Part shown: one piece after another, positions 37,376-47,600 of the stretch
Numbering within the stretch: position 1 is the first letter of the stretch
Layout of the letters: every line of letters starts with the position of its first letter
Origin: Chrysopilus asiliformis
Taxonomy: Eukaryota > Arthropoda > Insecta > Diptera > Rhagionidae
Assembly (NCBI GenBank): GCA_964034945.1
Contig: OZ035963.1
Location: 248,001-312,000, forward strand
DNA: 64,000 nucleotides
Reading direction: 5' to 3'
The notes under the pieces: generated by a model
The model's input: the letters and a program-made list of their open reading frames with translations, nothing else
Databases searched by the model: none
What the model was told of the DNA's origin: nothing
Program-made: the position numbers and the translations under genes

Positions 37376-37983
37376 ACCACTCAAAGGTCGTGGTAGGAGT
37401 CTAGACTGATGGTGTTCATAGTATCAAGCAGTAATTATCATTAATTATTCCGACAGAGCAAGGTGGGTGGATTTGAAATGATGGGACCAACGACTTGTGG
37501 CTTAAAGGCTGGAGGCTTTACGACAATTGTAAGGTTTTTCAGATAACAATTCCGTACTCCACATACTCGGCCTGTTATACACTTCCAAAAACAATAAAAA
37601 TTGTGAAAAACGTGCTTGTTTTACATACATATCATTTAGAGTTTGTAAGGCATACAAAGTTAAATCAGTAAAAAAACAAATTAGAAAAAGCCGGTAAGTA
37701 TATGATATTTACTTTACGCAAGATTGTTTTGCGTCCTCTTGATGTTTACACTTCGTACAATGTTTAAGATCAACTCGAAATATAATCGAACTTAAGAGTT
37801 ATCTCTTTTGTGATAACAATGAGTTCTTTTGTTGATTACAATTTAATGCACAGACTTCCCTCAGTCGCTCCCGCATAGTTTATGACCGATTGTATATAAA
37901 TCTTGAGAGTATACTTGTATTTAACTCGCGTAATCAAGTATCATATTAACCGTATATTTTGTACATTTACATCGACCTCAGTG

Positions 37984-38780
37984 AAATGCTATGCTGGCTA
38001 CACAGCAAAAAGATCTACACACAAAAATCTAAGAAAAAATGGACAAGAAATAATAACAAAAAAAAAACTATAAAGAGAAAAAATAAAGAAAAAAAAATAC
38101 AACAAACCTAAGGAGCAGCAAAAAATCTTACGCACGATAGTAAAAGATGAAAAGGCAAAAAAATATGAAGAAGAAAAAAACCATCCAGGCCACAATCGTG
38201 CAAACATATAACATTATGTGTGTGTAACTCTGGCTTAGAGCTTCGCCATCATGTAAAATGTGTACACCTATTTAAAAAAATAGAATCTTTCTTTATTCCA
38301 ATCGTATTTCAACGTCTGTACATACATCTTAGCCTAGCGTATATTCAAACATAACAAGTTTCTCAGAAAGACCACGTCTTGTAAGAAAGGCGTACTAAAG
38401 AAAAACTATGATGAAAAAATGTGTATTCAGCCAACTCTTTTATAAATACGAGAACCTTTATAGTAGAAACAACCAAAAAAAAAAAAGAAAAAAAAAACAT
38501 TTTTAAGGATAAAAATGAAAAATTGAAAGAAGAACCATAAGATAACTAAATAGAAATGCTGGAAATACAAATTAAGTTCAGCCAAGTCCGAAAAATGTGT
38601 ATCAAGCTGATAAGTTACAAATGTGTAATCAAGAGAAGAGTACAACTTCTTGGTTGTAAGCGCGTTCGATCGGAAAACAATTATTGACGATAGAAACGTA
38701 GTGTAAATTGGCCTTAAGAAGTAGAGTACCTAAATTAAACGAAGGCTAACTGTGTATTGAACAAAAAACATGTTAAATGC
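37984..38780 (+). other. A-rich, T-poor strand-asymmetric segment
   Basis: Over about 0.8 kb the + strand is strongly A-rich with few T runs, unlike its flanks. It resembles an untranslated exon of a fly mRNA more than an intron. A Pumilio-type TGTATATA element is at 37891-37898, and a donor-like AGCCG|GTAAGTAT at 37692/37693. There is no significant ORF on +, and 69-72-codon frames on minus are Phe-rich artefacts. It could be a UTR or lncRNA exon, or an old A-rich insertion. Confidence 0.25.
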
Positions 38781-38890
38781 GGGTAAGCCTCTTAATTGTA
38801 AAACCATTTCGTTTTTTGGCTCAACGTCTCGGGAATAGGTTCAGAAAATTTAGATAACAATTTGCTTCTTCGCTGGTGCACCTTCAGATT

Positions 38891-38930
38891 TACATGGATT
38901 GCAACCGAGTAAAACATTTGTAAGGCATTA
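38891..38930. repeat. Dispersed motif, third copy
   Basis: TACATGGATTGCAACC is followed by AAAACATTTGTAAGGCATTA. It shares its first half with 37321-37335 and its second half with 29482-29494. Confidence 0.35.
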
Positions 38931-39010
38931 AGACCAATCATCCTCAGCGTGAATGATCATATCCCAGATTGGATTTGAACTTTTATACCACTAAAAAAAA
39001 GGTCATAATT

Positions 39011-39100
39011 AGCTCAAAAACGGCTTAATAGCTCAAAAGATAGCTCAAAAACGGCTAAAGCTCAAAAGCTCAAAAACTCAAAAACGGCTAAAAAACGGCC
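39011..39100 (+). repeat. Degenerate tandem repeat
   Basis: Variants of AGCTCAAAAACGGCTAA and its pieces (CTCAAAA, AACGGCTAA) are repeated about six times with changing length. It was probably produced by slippage and is not coding. Confidence 0.7.
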
Positions 39101-39627
39101 AATAAATGTAATAAAAACTGATTACAACTTTAAGATGTACATGGGGCTAAAACATTTCACAATCAGGGAGTTTCTCCTAAACTAGGCATGCATTTAGAGA
39201 GGATGGAGGATCAGCGGTAGCGTGGCAATAGATTTAAATCTTATACAAAAAATTGGAGTACCCTAAAACGACAAAAACTAGTATTATTTTCGAGATTTCA
39301 ACCTAGTAAGATTTTGCCCTTCTAGTATATTTAATAGATGTCGCAATAATTGAATCTAAAACATTTTATATGCATTTTCAAGATGTCTCTATTTTAAGCA
39401 ATCACAATCCTATTAAAATAACACTTTGCAATATAAAAGTAAAAAGTTCTACAAAAATAAATGGCCCCCGGCTGTCGCTAATCCAATCGCAACCGAATGA
39501 ATCCAAGCTAGATCAAGTCAAGTCTGAATTAAGCTCAAACCCGTTTTCAAAACACCAACTCCGAAGAAAGACTAACCTCAAACACCCACATTCGATTGAT
39601 TATTTGATCTTGCGTACGGCGCGGCGT

Positions 39628-39668
39628 CGATCGTTCGTTTTATTGACGGCGAGTGAAACTGTTTCTTG
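39628..39668 (-). promoter_or_regulatory. Candidate Inr/DPE-type core promoter
   Basis: On the minus strand, an ACAGTTTCAC initiator-like site (A+1 at 39660) is followed at +28 to +33 by CGATCG, which matches the downstream promoter element RGWYVT at four of six positions. AACGAACG just upstream of it resembles the MTE. The stretch is GC-rich for this window. No TATA is seen. No transcript or coding exon can be attached, so chance is a serious alternative. Confidence 0.15.
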
Positions 39669-39717
39669 TGCTGAGTTGATATTTCCAATTGCCCATTTAC
39701 CATCCTTCTTGCGGTCA

Positions 39718-39730
39718 CCCCCCCCCCCCC
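39718..39730 (+). repeat. Poly-C tract, 13 bases
   Basis: Thirteen consecutive C, about 60 bp upstream (minus-strand sense) of the candidate Inr/DPE promoter at 39660. Confidence 0.9.
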
Positions 39731-40013
39731 ACTCTAGGCCCAATCATGATCAATAGCCATACTACTATACTATAGAACTACACTATATAATAATGAAATT
39801 CATCGTGATCGCAACGTACAACTGCATTTTAAATTGCTCTTTGTCTTTTAACTGTCTTTCGCTTAATTTTATACCAGTTTTCCTCTCACTTTTTGTGATT
39901 TTTGTCTTTGTCTGGTACTAGAAAATTTAAATAATTTTTCAATTAACTTTTCGAAACTTGTATTTATATTTATTTATTAATATAATACAAAATGAATGAT
40001 GAAATATATAACT

Positions 40014-40080
40014 TTATCGAAAAAAAAAAAAAACAAAAAACAAAACAAAAAATACAACAAAAAATAAAACAAAAACACGA
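40014..40080 (+). repeat. A-rich low-complexity tract
   Basis: Runs of A are broken by single C or T (AAACAAAAAACAAAACAAAA). It could be the tail of a retroposed sequence, but no body is recognisable to its left. Confidence 0.65.
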
Positions 40081-41828
40081 AAATTTGGACACGTTGAGGC
40101 TACTAACTAACTAGAAAATTAATAACTAGTTCCGTTTTTTTCTTTCTTTCTCTAAATTCTCTATTATGGTCATCTAATATTTGAATGTAAAAAAAAATAT
40201 TTTTTGTATAAAAGGTGATATATGAAGTTATGATGTCCAAATGTTTTTTTTATTCCTAACAAAAAACCAGAGAGAAAATATTTAAATATCCTAAAACTGA
40301 AAATAAGATACAACATTCAAGATGGTAGGCGGAATTATTTTATTGGCATAAAACTGTAAGTTTTTTAATGACGTTGAGGTTTCGATGCAGATGTCAAATG
40401 GAGTTTTTATACTGAATATAACGGATGTTGCATTTTATCGGTGACAACCATTTCGAAAAATACTTTCATTTGCATTTTCATTCTTATTTTTTTTTTTACT
40501 TCATCGAGTTATTACACAATAGGGCAATCGTTTTTGAACCATAATTTGGTGAATTTGTGATTGTAACGGTTTCAAGTTTGTGTCATGTAGCGAATGCGTA
40601 AACGCAATGCACAGATTACGTTATTTTTAGATGCGTTCGAGGGGATTTTATCTGTAATGGGTTTACAAAAGGATGGTTTTTGTAACACAAAGTGTTAAGG
40701 AAGAATTCATTGTGGAGAGACAGTATAATATTATATTATTTTTTTTTTGATCATTAAAGACCTTGTAAATACTTACTTTTTGCAACAAAAAAAGATCCCT
40801 GTGCATTGGTTAATAATTTTTTAATTCTTCGGCACTATTATTTAAATATTTTTAAACAAAATATTCTTAACTGTTTCTTTAACGCAACCGCGATGGCCAA
40901 AGTCAAACTTTCAACTGAATTGAACTTTTTTTGGGGACTAGAATTTTATAAACTAGAATTTGTTTATAATTAAATATTAAAATCAACAAAAGCAACATAT
41001 TTCAATAATGTAAAAGTCATCAAATGTTATAAATAAAATTTACGAAACAAAAAAAAAAGTTTGATAAGCAATTTTAAAATAAAATGTTTATGAAAACAAG
41101 ACAAAAAATCGATGCATCATAATATTGTCTACTTCAGCAATAACGTCAATAATTCACATTCTCTGGTTATATTTTAGAATTTTTAAAATGTAAATAACCT
41201 TCAGTTGAAGATTGCTCATTTACATAACCTTAAAGTCTACAAAAATGACCCTATTTTAATCAAGCTATCAATTTAATAAATAAACTTTGGTGACCCTATC
41301 TTTTTGTGGTGGATTTTACATGACTAACAGATATTTATTATTTTTTTGTTTTAAAAATAATACACAGAAAATAATCAGTAGGAGCCACTAAAAAAATAAT
41401 AAAGAACAAACATGGCAGCGATCAGATTTCAAAGGAAGGAAAAAAAAAATGCAAAAGCGAATCGAAAACAAAAAAAAAGTGTTTCACAAAAGTAATATGT
41501 ACTTGATAAGAAAATCGTTACACAATATTTAATTTTCACGAAAACAACAGCGATAACGTTGTGAACATAATAGAGAGAAATCAATTTTTTTTTTCATTTT
41601 GAATTCAATTATTTTTTGTTGTTACTCTAGTAAGTAATCTGTTTATTTATTTAAGCCGACGTTAGACAGTTTGGCATCGTTAACAGTGTTCGATAAGCTA
41701 AAAAAATTAATAAGGTATTTACTTATTTTTTTTTAAAATAATGGAGAATTCATTGTAAAATTTGTAAAATCGCTCTGTATCTGTAAGTTAACACACATAA
41801 TATCTCTTATTATGAGAGCAAACTCCAG

Positions 41829-41862
41829 CAGCATTTATGTCTACGGTGACGTTAGCGGTCCG
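41829..41862 (-). repeat. Palindromic motif family, copy 2
   Basis: The minus strand carries CGCTAACGTCACCGTAGACA and continues into TAAATGCTGC. The + strand GCAGCATTTATGTC matches the left flank of copy 1, so the family is arranged as an inverted repeat. Confidence 0.5.
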
Positions 41863-42828
41863 AAAGTTTTGGTATTTATATCAACTTGAAAAAAGTTTTC
41901 CAAAAATTATTTTTCATTTTTCCTCTCAATTTTTGTCAAAAAAAATATACTCTTTTTAAACCAGCCAAAAAATAAAGTGTCTTGAACTTAACAAACACAT
42001 TTCTCTGTCTTTCGCTTAATTTTATACCAATCTAAGAATGTGCAAATACTGATAAAAATTTCATATCAATTTCCTGAAAGGTTAAATTACTTAAAACTTG
42101 GCCTAAAGAACAAACAAACAGATAACCCGTTATTGTTCCTAAGTTTCAAATTTTTGAACCTGTAAATAGGTAATTGGTTCGCACAATAAAAACAATTTTA
42201 TTTACCTTGAAATACTATTTTCGTCTTGTTTACGAAACTTATAATAATTTAATTAAGCCGTAAGATAAGACAAAAGTTGATACAAATATAATTTGGTCAC
42301 AGCTAGACAAAAAATACACGACAAAAAAAACTATTTGTTGAAACAAAAATAAGTGACTGTCTGATAATCAGCTGATATCAAAATATGATATAATTTTTTT
42401 TATCATCTCGAGTGTTTTTTTAATTTTATTTTGCTTATTCGATTCTGATTCGTTTTCATAAATCTAATTTTTTATAGTGATTTTCATTGCTTCCATTCGA
42501 TTTGATCGTGACTTGGCCAAAAACAAAACAACAAAACTGGAAATTCGTGATTTTCTATACGAACACGGATGCGGGTATATTCGCAATTTCACTGTTACTG
42601 GCGTATCGATCGGATGGTACGCGGACGGATCTTTGCACAGGTGAGTGAGCAGATTACACATTCGTAATTCGTCCGTTGACGTACGCTTGGGATAGCAAAA
42701 TAATGGTGATGGCGATTATGATGATGGCGGGCAATAAGCCGATGAAATTTTTTTTTCATTGTGAATATGGTGAGAAGGACGGACGGACGGACAAACGAAC
42801 GAATGGACGGTAATATGTAGTGAAATAC

Positions 42829-42855
42829 CTGACCGGCCGAATTATGGTCACTCAT
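42829..42855 (-). CDS. Candidate first coding exon, nine codons
   Basis: On the minus strand the sequence GCCGCCGCCATGAGTG gives a near-ideal initiation context. The ATG at 42855-42853 is followed by nine codons (MSDHNSAGQ) that end exactly at an AG|GTATTT splice donor (intron starts at 42828, phase 0). The exon would begin at 43030 after the acceptor ATTTCATTTCAG, giving about 175 nt of 5' UTR before the ATG. Without splicing, the frame continues about 75 further codons through low-complexity His/Arg-rich sequence to a stop near 42597, so a short unspliced ORF is the alternative. The surrounding 0.8 kb is richer in CpG than its flanks. I do not recognise the protein from nine residues, and no convincing second exon is visible to the left. 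Confidence 0.35.
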
Positions 42856-43030
42856 GGCGGCGGCGTGGTGGTCTGGGTTCACCACATTTCGCCCAGTTGA
42901 TCACACTTTTTACTCCGATTCGAACTGGAATTCTCATTCGAATAAGTTTTGGGGTCGTTGTAGCCGCGGCGACGTGGCGGCGGGCAAAAGATCGTTGTTA
43001 AGTGGCTCCGGTTTTGCTGATCGTGAAAAA
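42856..43030 (-). other. Candidate 5' UTR part of the same exon
   Basis: This segment lies between the AG acceptor at 43032-43031 (preceded on the minus strand by TGAGATTTCATTTC) and the ATG at 42855. It contains GC-rich stretches encoding nothing recognisable, and stops in the ATG frame upstream. Its role as a 5' leader is inferred from the acceptor, the start context and the donor taken together. A strong donor-like CAG|GTGAGT also exists on the + strand at about 42639/42640, so transcription in both directions from this block is possible. Confidence 0.28.
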
Positions 43031-44253
43031 CTGAAATGAAATCTCAGCAATAACAAAAATTGATGGCGAGAAGAAAACAAACACCAAAAAAAACTTGATT
43101 TGTAAGCTGCTACTCGTACCTTGTACCACCAGACTGAGCCCCACTTTAAGCCCCCAATCAATGATCTCGATGGTAGTTGTGGACTTTTCAGTTTGGGCGG
43201 CTATCAAAGTTGACCAAACGGCCTTGTCACGACCCACGGATGTATTTAGCATTTACCATTTTTTTTTCACCAATAATTTTTCACTTCAACAGGCAAAACC
43301 TGTCGATCAACGATCGTCACTGCACGGGTTCACGAAATAATTAAAAACATTACCAATTATTGTTAACTGCTTACTTACTAATCACAATTATGTATGCAAT
43401 TGAGCTGAACTGCTTTTTTTGTACGGTGTTGGTTTTTTTTACGGTGTAATTATTTTTAAGATTGATGTTTAGACAAGTTCCTTACAATGTTTTCAACTCA
43501 ATACGGTCAAGTGGTGATGGATTTTTTTCCATGTCGAAATTAAACACTTGAGGCTCATTTTAGATGTCATTCATAAAATTTTCAAGTAATTTATTCTTTT
43601 TGCCAAATGAAAACTACTGCTTAATTGGATGAAGTCAATGATTTAACAAGCAAATTCGAACAATGATGAATTTTGAAAATATAATTGACAAAAATATTTT
43701 GCGATAATATGGATTTTTTTCGAATAAAATAAGTGATCGTTAATTCCTTGTATTTTATTACAAGATATTTTTTCTTAGCAGAGGACGAGATAGCAGGTTT
43801 TATGATAAATCAAAATCGTATAAAAATAGTAAATTGTTCGTTTTTTGCCGTAAATATTTTAATAAAAAGGTCTTTGGTCTTGGAATGGGGCGATCCTATC
43901 AACTTTTGGTGGAAATGCGTTAACCGGAAGTAAGCCAAATGGCAGTGTTTTAAAAATCACAATTCCGTTATTCTCGTTTTACTCCGAAATTAGTTGGAGA
44001 CAATAAAATTTCCTACCTTTCTGTCTTGTAATGGAATTCTGTATGTCAAGTCGTTATCGAGATATACCGTTATTAAAAATCATTATTAAAAGTCATGTTT
44101 TCATCAAAGGGTATCTTATCTTTTCATCAAAACCTAGTGTTTTTGATTGACCTGCAAGCAGAATGGCAATACTTGACCTGCGTATGAAATAGACGCTCAC
44201 ATTTGTTCGACATAAATTTAGAAAGAATAAAGCCTCGATTTAGCAAGGATTCA

Positions 44254-44294
44254 GTTTATGAACAACTGTTCAAAAACCAGTTAAGTTCATAAAC
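44254..44294. repeat. Hairpin, 10+5-bp arms
   Basis: GTTTATGAAC pairs with GTTCATAAAC (44285-44294). Inner AACTG pairs with CAGTT past a two-base bulge, with a 9-nt loop. It lies about 100 bp left of the pogo-like terminus and its TTTATGAAC sequence resembles that element's repeats. Confidence 0.45.
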
Positions 44295-44397
44295 CGTTTT
44301 ATTTATATATAACTCAAACGAAACACATAACGGACTTAAAAAATTCTTTGCTGTTTCTAAGGTGCTTCACAAACGATCAAAGTTGGTTTGTCCAAAG

Positions 44398-44570
44398 TAC
44401 AGTAGACGTACGTTTATATGAGCATCGCGTTATATGAACGGCTGGATTATATGAACACCAAATATTTAACATTGAAATTGACAGTTGATAATCATGAACA
44501 ACTACCTTAGGCGATTCTGTTCCTGTAAATTTAAACTCTGTTTATATGAAAACCCCACCTTTATGAACTC
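44398..44570. mobile_element. Pogo-like DNA transposon terminus
   Basis: TACAGTAGACGTACG begins at 44398, a TA followed by CAGT as in pogo/Tigger-type ends. TTATATGA then repeats at 44414, 44430, 44447 and 44542, the first three spaced 16-17 bp, like subterminal transposase-binding repeats. No opposite end and no transposase are seen. The assignment rests on pattern only. Confidence 0.35.
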
Positions 44571-46355
44571 AAGATGTTGTAATAAGCGCCAAGATATAAA
44601 TTACTCTTGAATTCGCCTTGATGAGCGACCATACCCGATCCAATTTACTCGGAATCAAATAACTTTGACTTTGACAAGTAACTTGGATCGTTCGTGGGCT
44701 AACTAAATATTTGAACGAAATTTTCTAGAAAACGGTTGATTATTGATTTTATTTTCATATTAAGTTGGTAACTCTGGTTATTTGACATATTTTTTCATTA
44801 AAAAATCAAGTTTTTAACTCTAAAATAATTTTTCTTACCAAGTCTTCTTGAATTCGGCAAATTTCTCAAGATTGTTTCACAGAAAATAACTCTTTTGCAT
44901 CTCCTCAAATTTCAAATGAATTAAAACGAATTTCCAGTTATTGTATGAACCCGGCAAAAATTTTCAACCCCCATTCAATTAGAATCGTTTAAGAATACGG
45001 GATAATTATTGAAGCTTAAAAAGCTTATGGGTTGGCGCATGGTCTTCAAAAAAACGAAGGGAGACGGGAAAAAGTCACCTTGTTTCTTTTTGGTGTCCTG
45101 ACGTTTACTAAGAATCAAATTCGGAATAATAAAAGTTCAGGTATCAGGGCGCCAGGCATCCCAAGTTTAACAATTTTGCCAAATCCAACACGAAATATAA
45201 AATCCACTAATTAATCGCAGAAGATCAAAGGTAATAATAAATTGTTTTTTAAATTTGTATTTTCATCAAAGATGAATATGGAAAAATGGGGGGTTTTTTT
45301 TATTTAAAAATGTAAGTACAACTTTTTGAAAGATTCGATTTTTTTTACAGATTATAAAAAATTTCCAAAAATCGTTTTTCCAAATAAATATGAAAACAAA
45401 AAGTACTTACTATATTTCTCGCTAAAATCCTAGTTGATTCAACAAATTTAATCCAACTTTTTCTATTAATCCTTGAAATATTTTTTTAATCCACATGTAA
45501 GTAATTTTAATATATTTTCCAGTATTGTAAGTTACTATTTTACTTTAAAAATACAATTTAACATTTAGAATCACATCAAAAATTGTATTAATTTTTTTTT
45601 AAAATCATGAATTCAACACAATTTCCTTTATCTCTATTATTCTTCGATTTTAAACACTAAATAAAATGCAATCAAATTGTCCGTGTTGTGATATTAATTT
45701 ATAAATTTTGAAGTTTTTGAAAATTTACGATTGTAACTCTTCAACAAAAAAAAAAAAGGTTTTTTGCGAATGCGAAAAATTCTGGTAAAATTCTGTTGCT
45801 AAACAGAATATATCTGCCAATATTTTATTGTTCTATTGGTAAAATACGACAATAAGTTTTACTACAATAAATTTAATTGTTTCGAATTTAAGAATTTTCG
45901 TTTCTATTGATGAAATAAACCGATTTTTTCTGAGTTGTTTCTAATTTTTGTTAGTTTTGTAGTTTGAAGACGTAGATGTAGTTATTTGTGTATATTTTCA
46001 TTGAAAATAGTAAACTTTTACTTATTGTTTTTACATCAATTTGTGATATTAAACACTAATTATAATTTTATGAAACACTTGTATTTAATGAAGGTAGAAT
46101 TAATTACACATGACCGGTTCTACGAATAATTTGAAAACTATTGAGAAATTTTGCAAAGTAACAAAATTTAATCGAATTTCACTCAATTTACTTTCGTTTT
46201 TTTGTACACGACAAAATAAAAATCACTGATAGTGAACTTGATTAGTGTCCATTAATTTTTTCCGTTAGTGAAATATTTTTAAAATGACCACTTAGTAGAG
46301 AAACAGGTCGAGAAATCCGAATAAAAAAATCACAATTAAGATAATAATCACTTAC

Positions 46356-46512
46356 ACGTGCTCTACATCATCATTAGAGGCGATTTACAACGAAAACCTC
46401 ACAGCCAGATCGTCAATAGACGACTAATTTAAGAAACTTGAAAACGTCTCACGATAGACAATAACACCACCACGACAGAAAGATAGTCAGTCTCGACTCT
46501 CCGCCGGCATAC
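46356..46512 (-). promoter_or_regulatory. Candidate 5' non-coding exon and TSS region
   Basis: Read on the minus strand, this GC-richer segment ends at a consensus donor, CACGT|GTAAGTG (donor 46355-46350). It contains several initiator-like pyrimidine-A-purine sites but no TATA box. It has no ORF of note. It sits about 3.3 kb upstream of the candidate coding exon at 43030-42829, which suggests it is the leader exon of that gene. The + strand has its own initiator-like match (GATAGTCAGTCTCG), so strand is not secure. Confidence 0.22.
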
Positions 46513-47600
46513 ACCAGAGCAAAGTGAACCATATGAGATACAAGAGATACGAATTACGGCCACATAAGTAGCCTACCTATACCGTCTGTAGGTGGCGATT
46601 CGGGATGGTGTCCTTTTTCACGTCTACGCTATCCTTGCTGCTCTCCTGACTACCATCCTTGGAAAGCAGAAAACTCAAACGCAAGCACCAAGGATTCGCA
46701 AGCAGGACTTCCAGAACTTCTAGCCCAACTGATGGTTCACTTGACTTGAAAGTGTATCACTCAGATGGTACTATAAGTATCTGAGCTAAGTGTGCATTTA
46801 ATGTTGATATATGCACAAGTAATTAATGAGACCCGAATAACATTCAACTCAATTCGACCGACGGAATTGAGCTCTCGACGTTGTGATTTGGAATTGAGTA
46901 GGAGTCGATATATCGACAAGCGACCGTCTTTGCCAAACTGCACCGAACGAGTGATGTGCCAGAGCGTTTCGACTACTCACAAACCCAAACGAGGTTCCCG
47001 GAGCACAGGCGAAGAACAAGCAAGAATCCCGAAATCTTCCATCTGAATCTATGTACCTATATGTGACGAAAACATCGGATCGAGTGTAGGTGCCAGGCGA
47101 CCAGCCCAAGCCAGACCAGACCATACCAGATGTTAAATATGTATAATCGGCCGTACGTAGTATCTATAGTGCTATAGAACGTCCCAACGAACCGCATATT
47201 GTATAGTAAAATCTCAACTCTATAGCAACAGAAACTATGCATCTATAGTATGTGTTACGACTATATGAAGCATTGTGATAACTACATTCAACAAGCGGCT
47301 GCCGATATTAGAGAAAAACATATCTATGGAAAATCCACACAACGAAAATTTATAGATCAATGGAAAGCATATGAGATAAATACTATAAAGTGCAAGCGTG
47401 TTAAATACATCGAAGTAGAGAGAAGCAAAATCACATACAATCGCTGCGGAATAGAGATATAGAAAAGCGTAACACCAGTAGGTTCCATTTCGTGATGTGA
47501 TTGTGAAATTGTGCTGCCAGTGCCCCTTGAGCACCGCATTTTTATATTCAAGATTATAATGTTTCAGAAAATCTTTAATCATTTAGGTTTTTTTTATGAT
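46513..47600. other. GC-richer block upstream of candidate TSS
   Basis: About 1 kb of higher-complexity, CpG-containing sequence lies between AT-rich flanks. It carries four CTATAG hexamers between 47164 and 47248 (47164, 47172, 47220, 47243). Several short frames of up to about 115 codons overlap on both strands, and none looks like a known protein. Given its place beside the candidate leader exon, a promoter-proximal or enhancer role for the leftward gene is a reasonable guess, nothing more. Confidence 0.2.

Larger units (their letters stand above)
38931..42480. other. Mostly non-coding, AT-rich
   Basis: Except for the items listed separately (39011 repeat, 39628 promoter candidate, 39718 poly-C, 40014 A-rich, 41829 motif) nothing is seen. 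TGTCTTTCGCTTAATTTTAT followed by ACCA is repeated exactly near 39853 and 42007, a further 24-bp shared repeat. The 128-codon frame at 39370-39756 (+) lies antisense to the candidate promoter and is not convincing. Confidence 0.5.
43031..46355 (-). other. Possible intron between the two candidate exons
   Basis: AT-rich, no ORF of note. If the exons at 46512-46356 and 43030-42829 belong together, this is their intron (about 3.3 kb), beginning GTAAGT at 46355 and ending TTTCATTTCAG at 43031. The pogo-like terminus lies inside it. Confidence 0.25.

Noticed and set aside
39370..39756. 128-codon + strand frame
   Set aside because: The C-terminal Pro/Ser-rich part comes from the poly-C tract. No family features.
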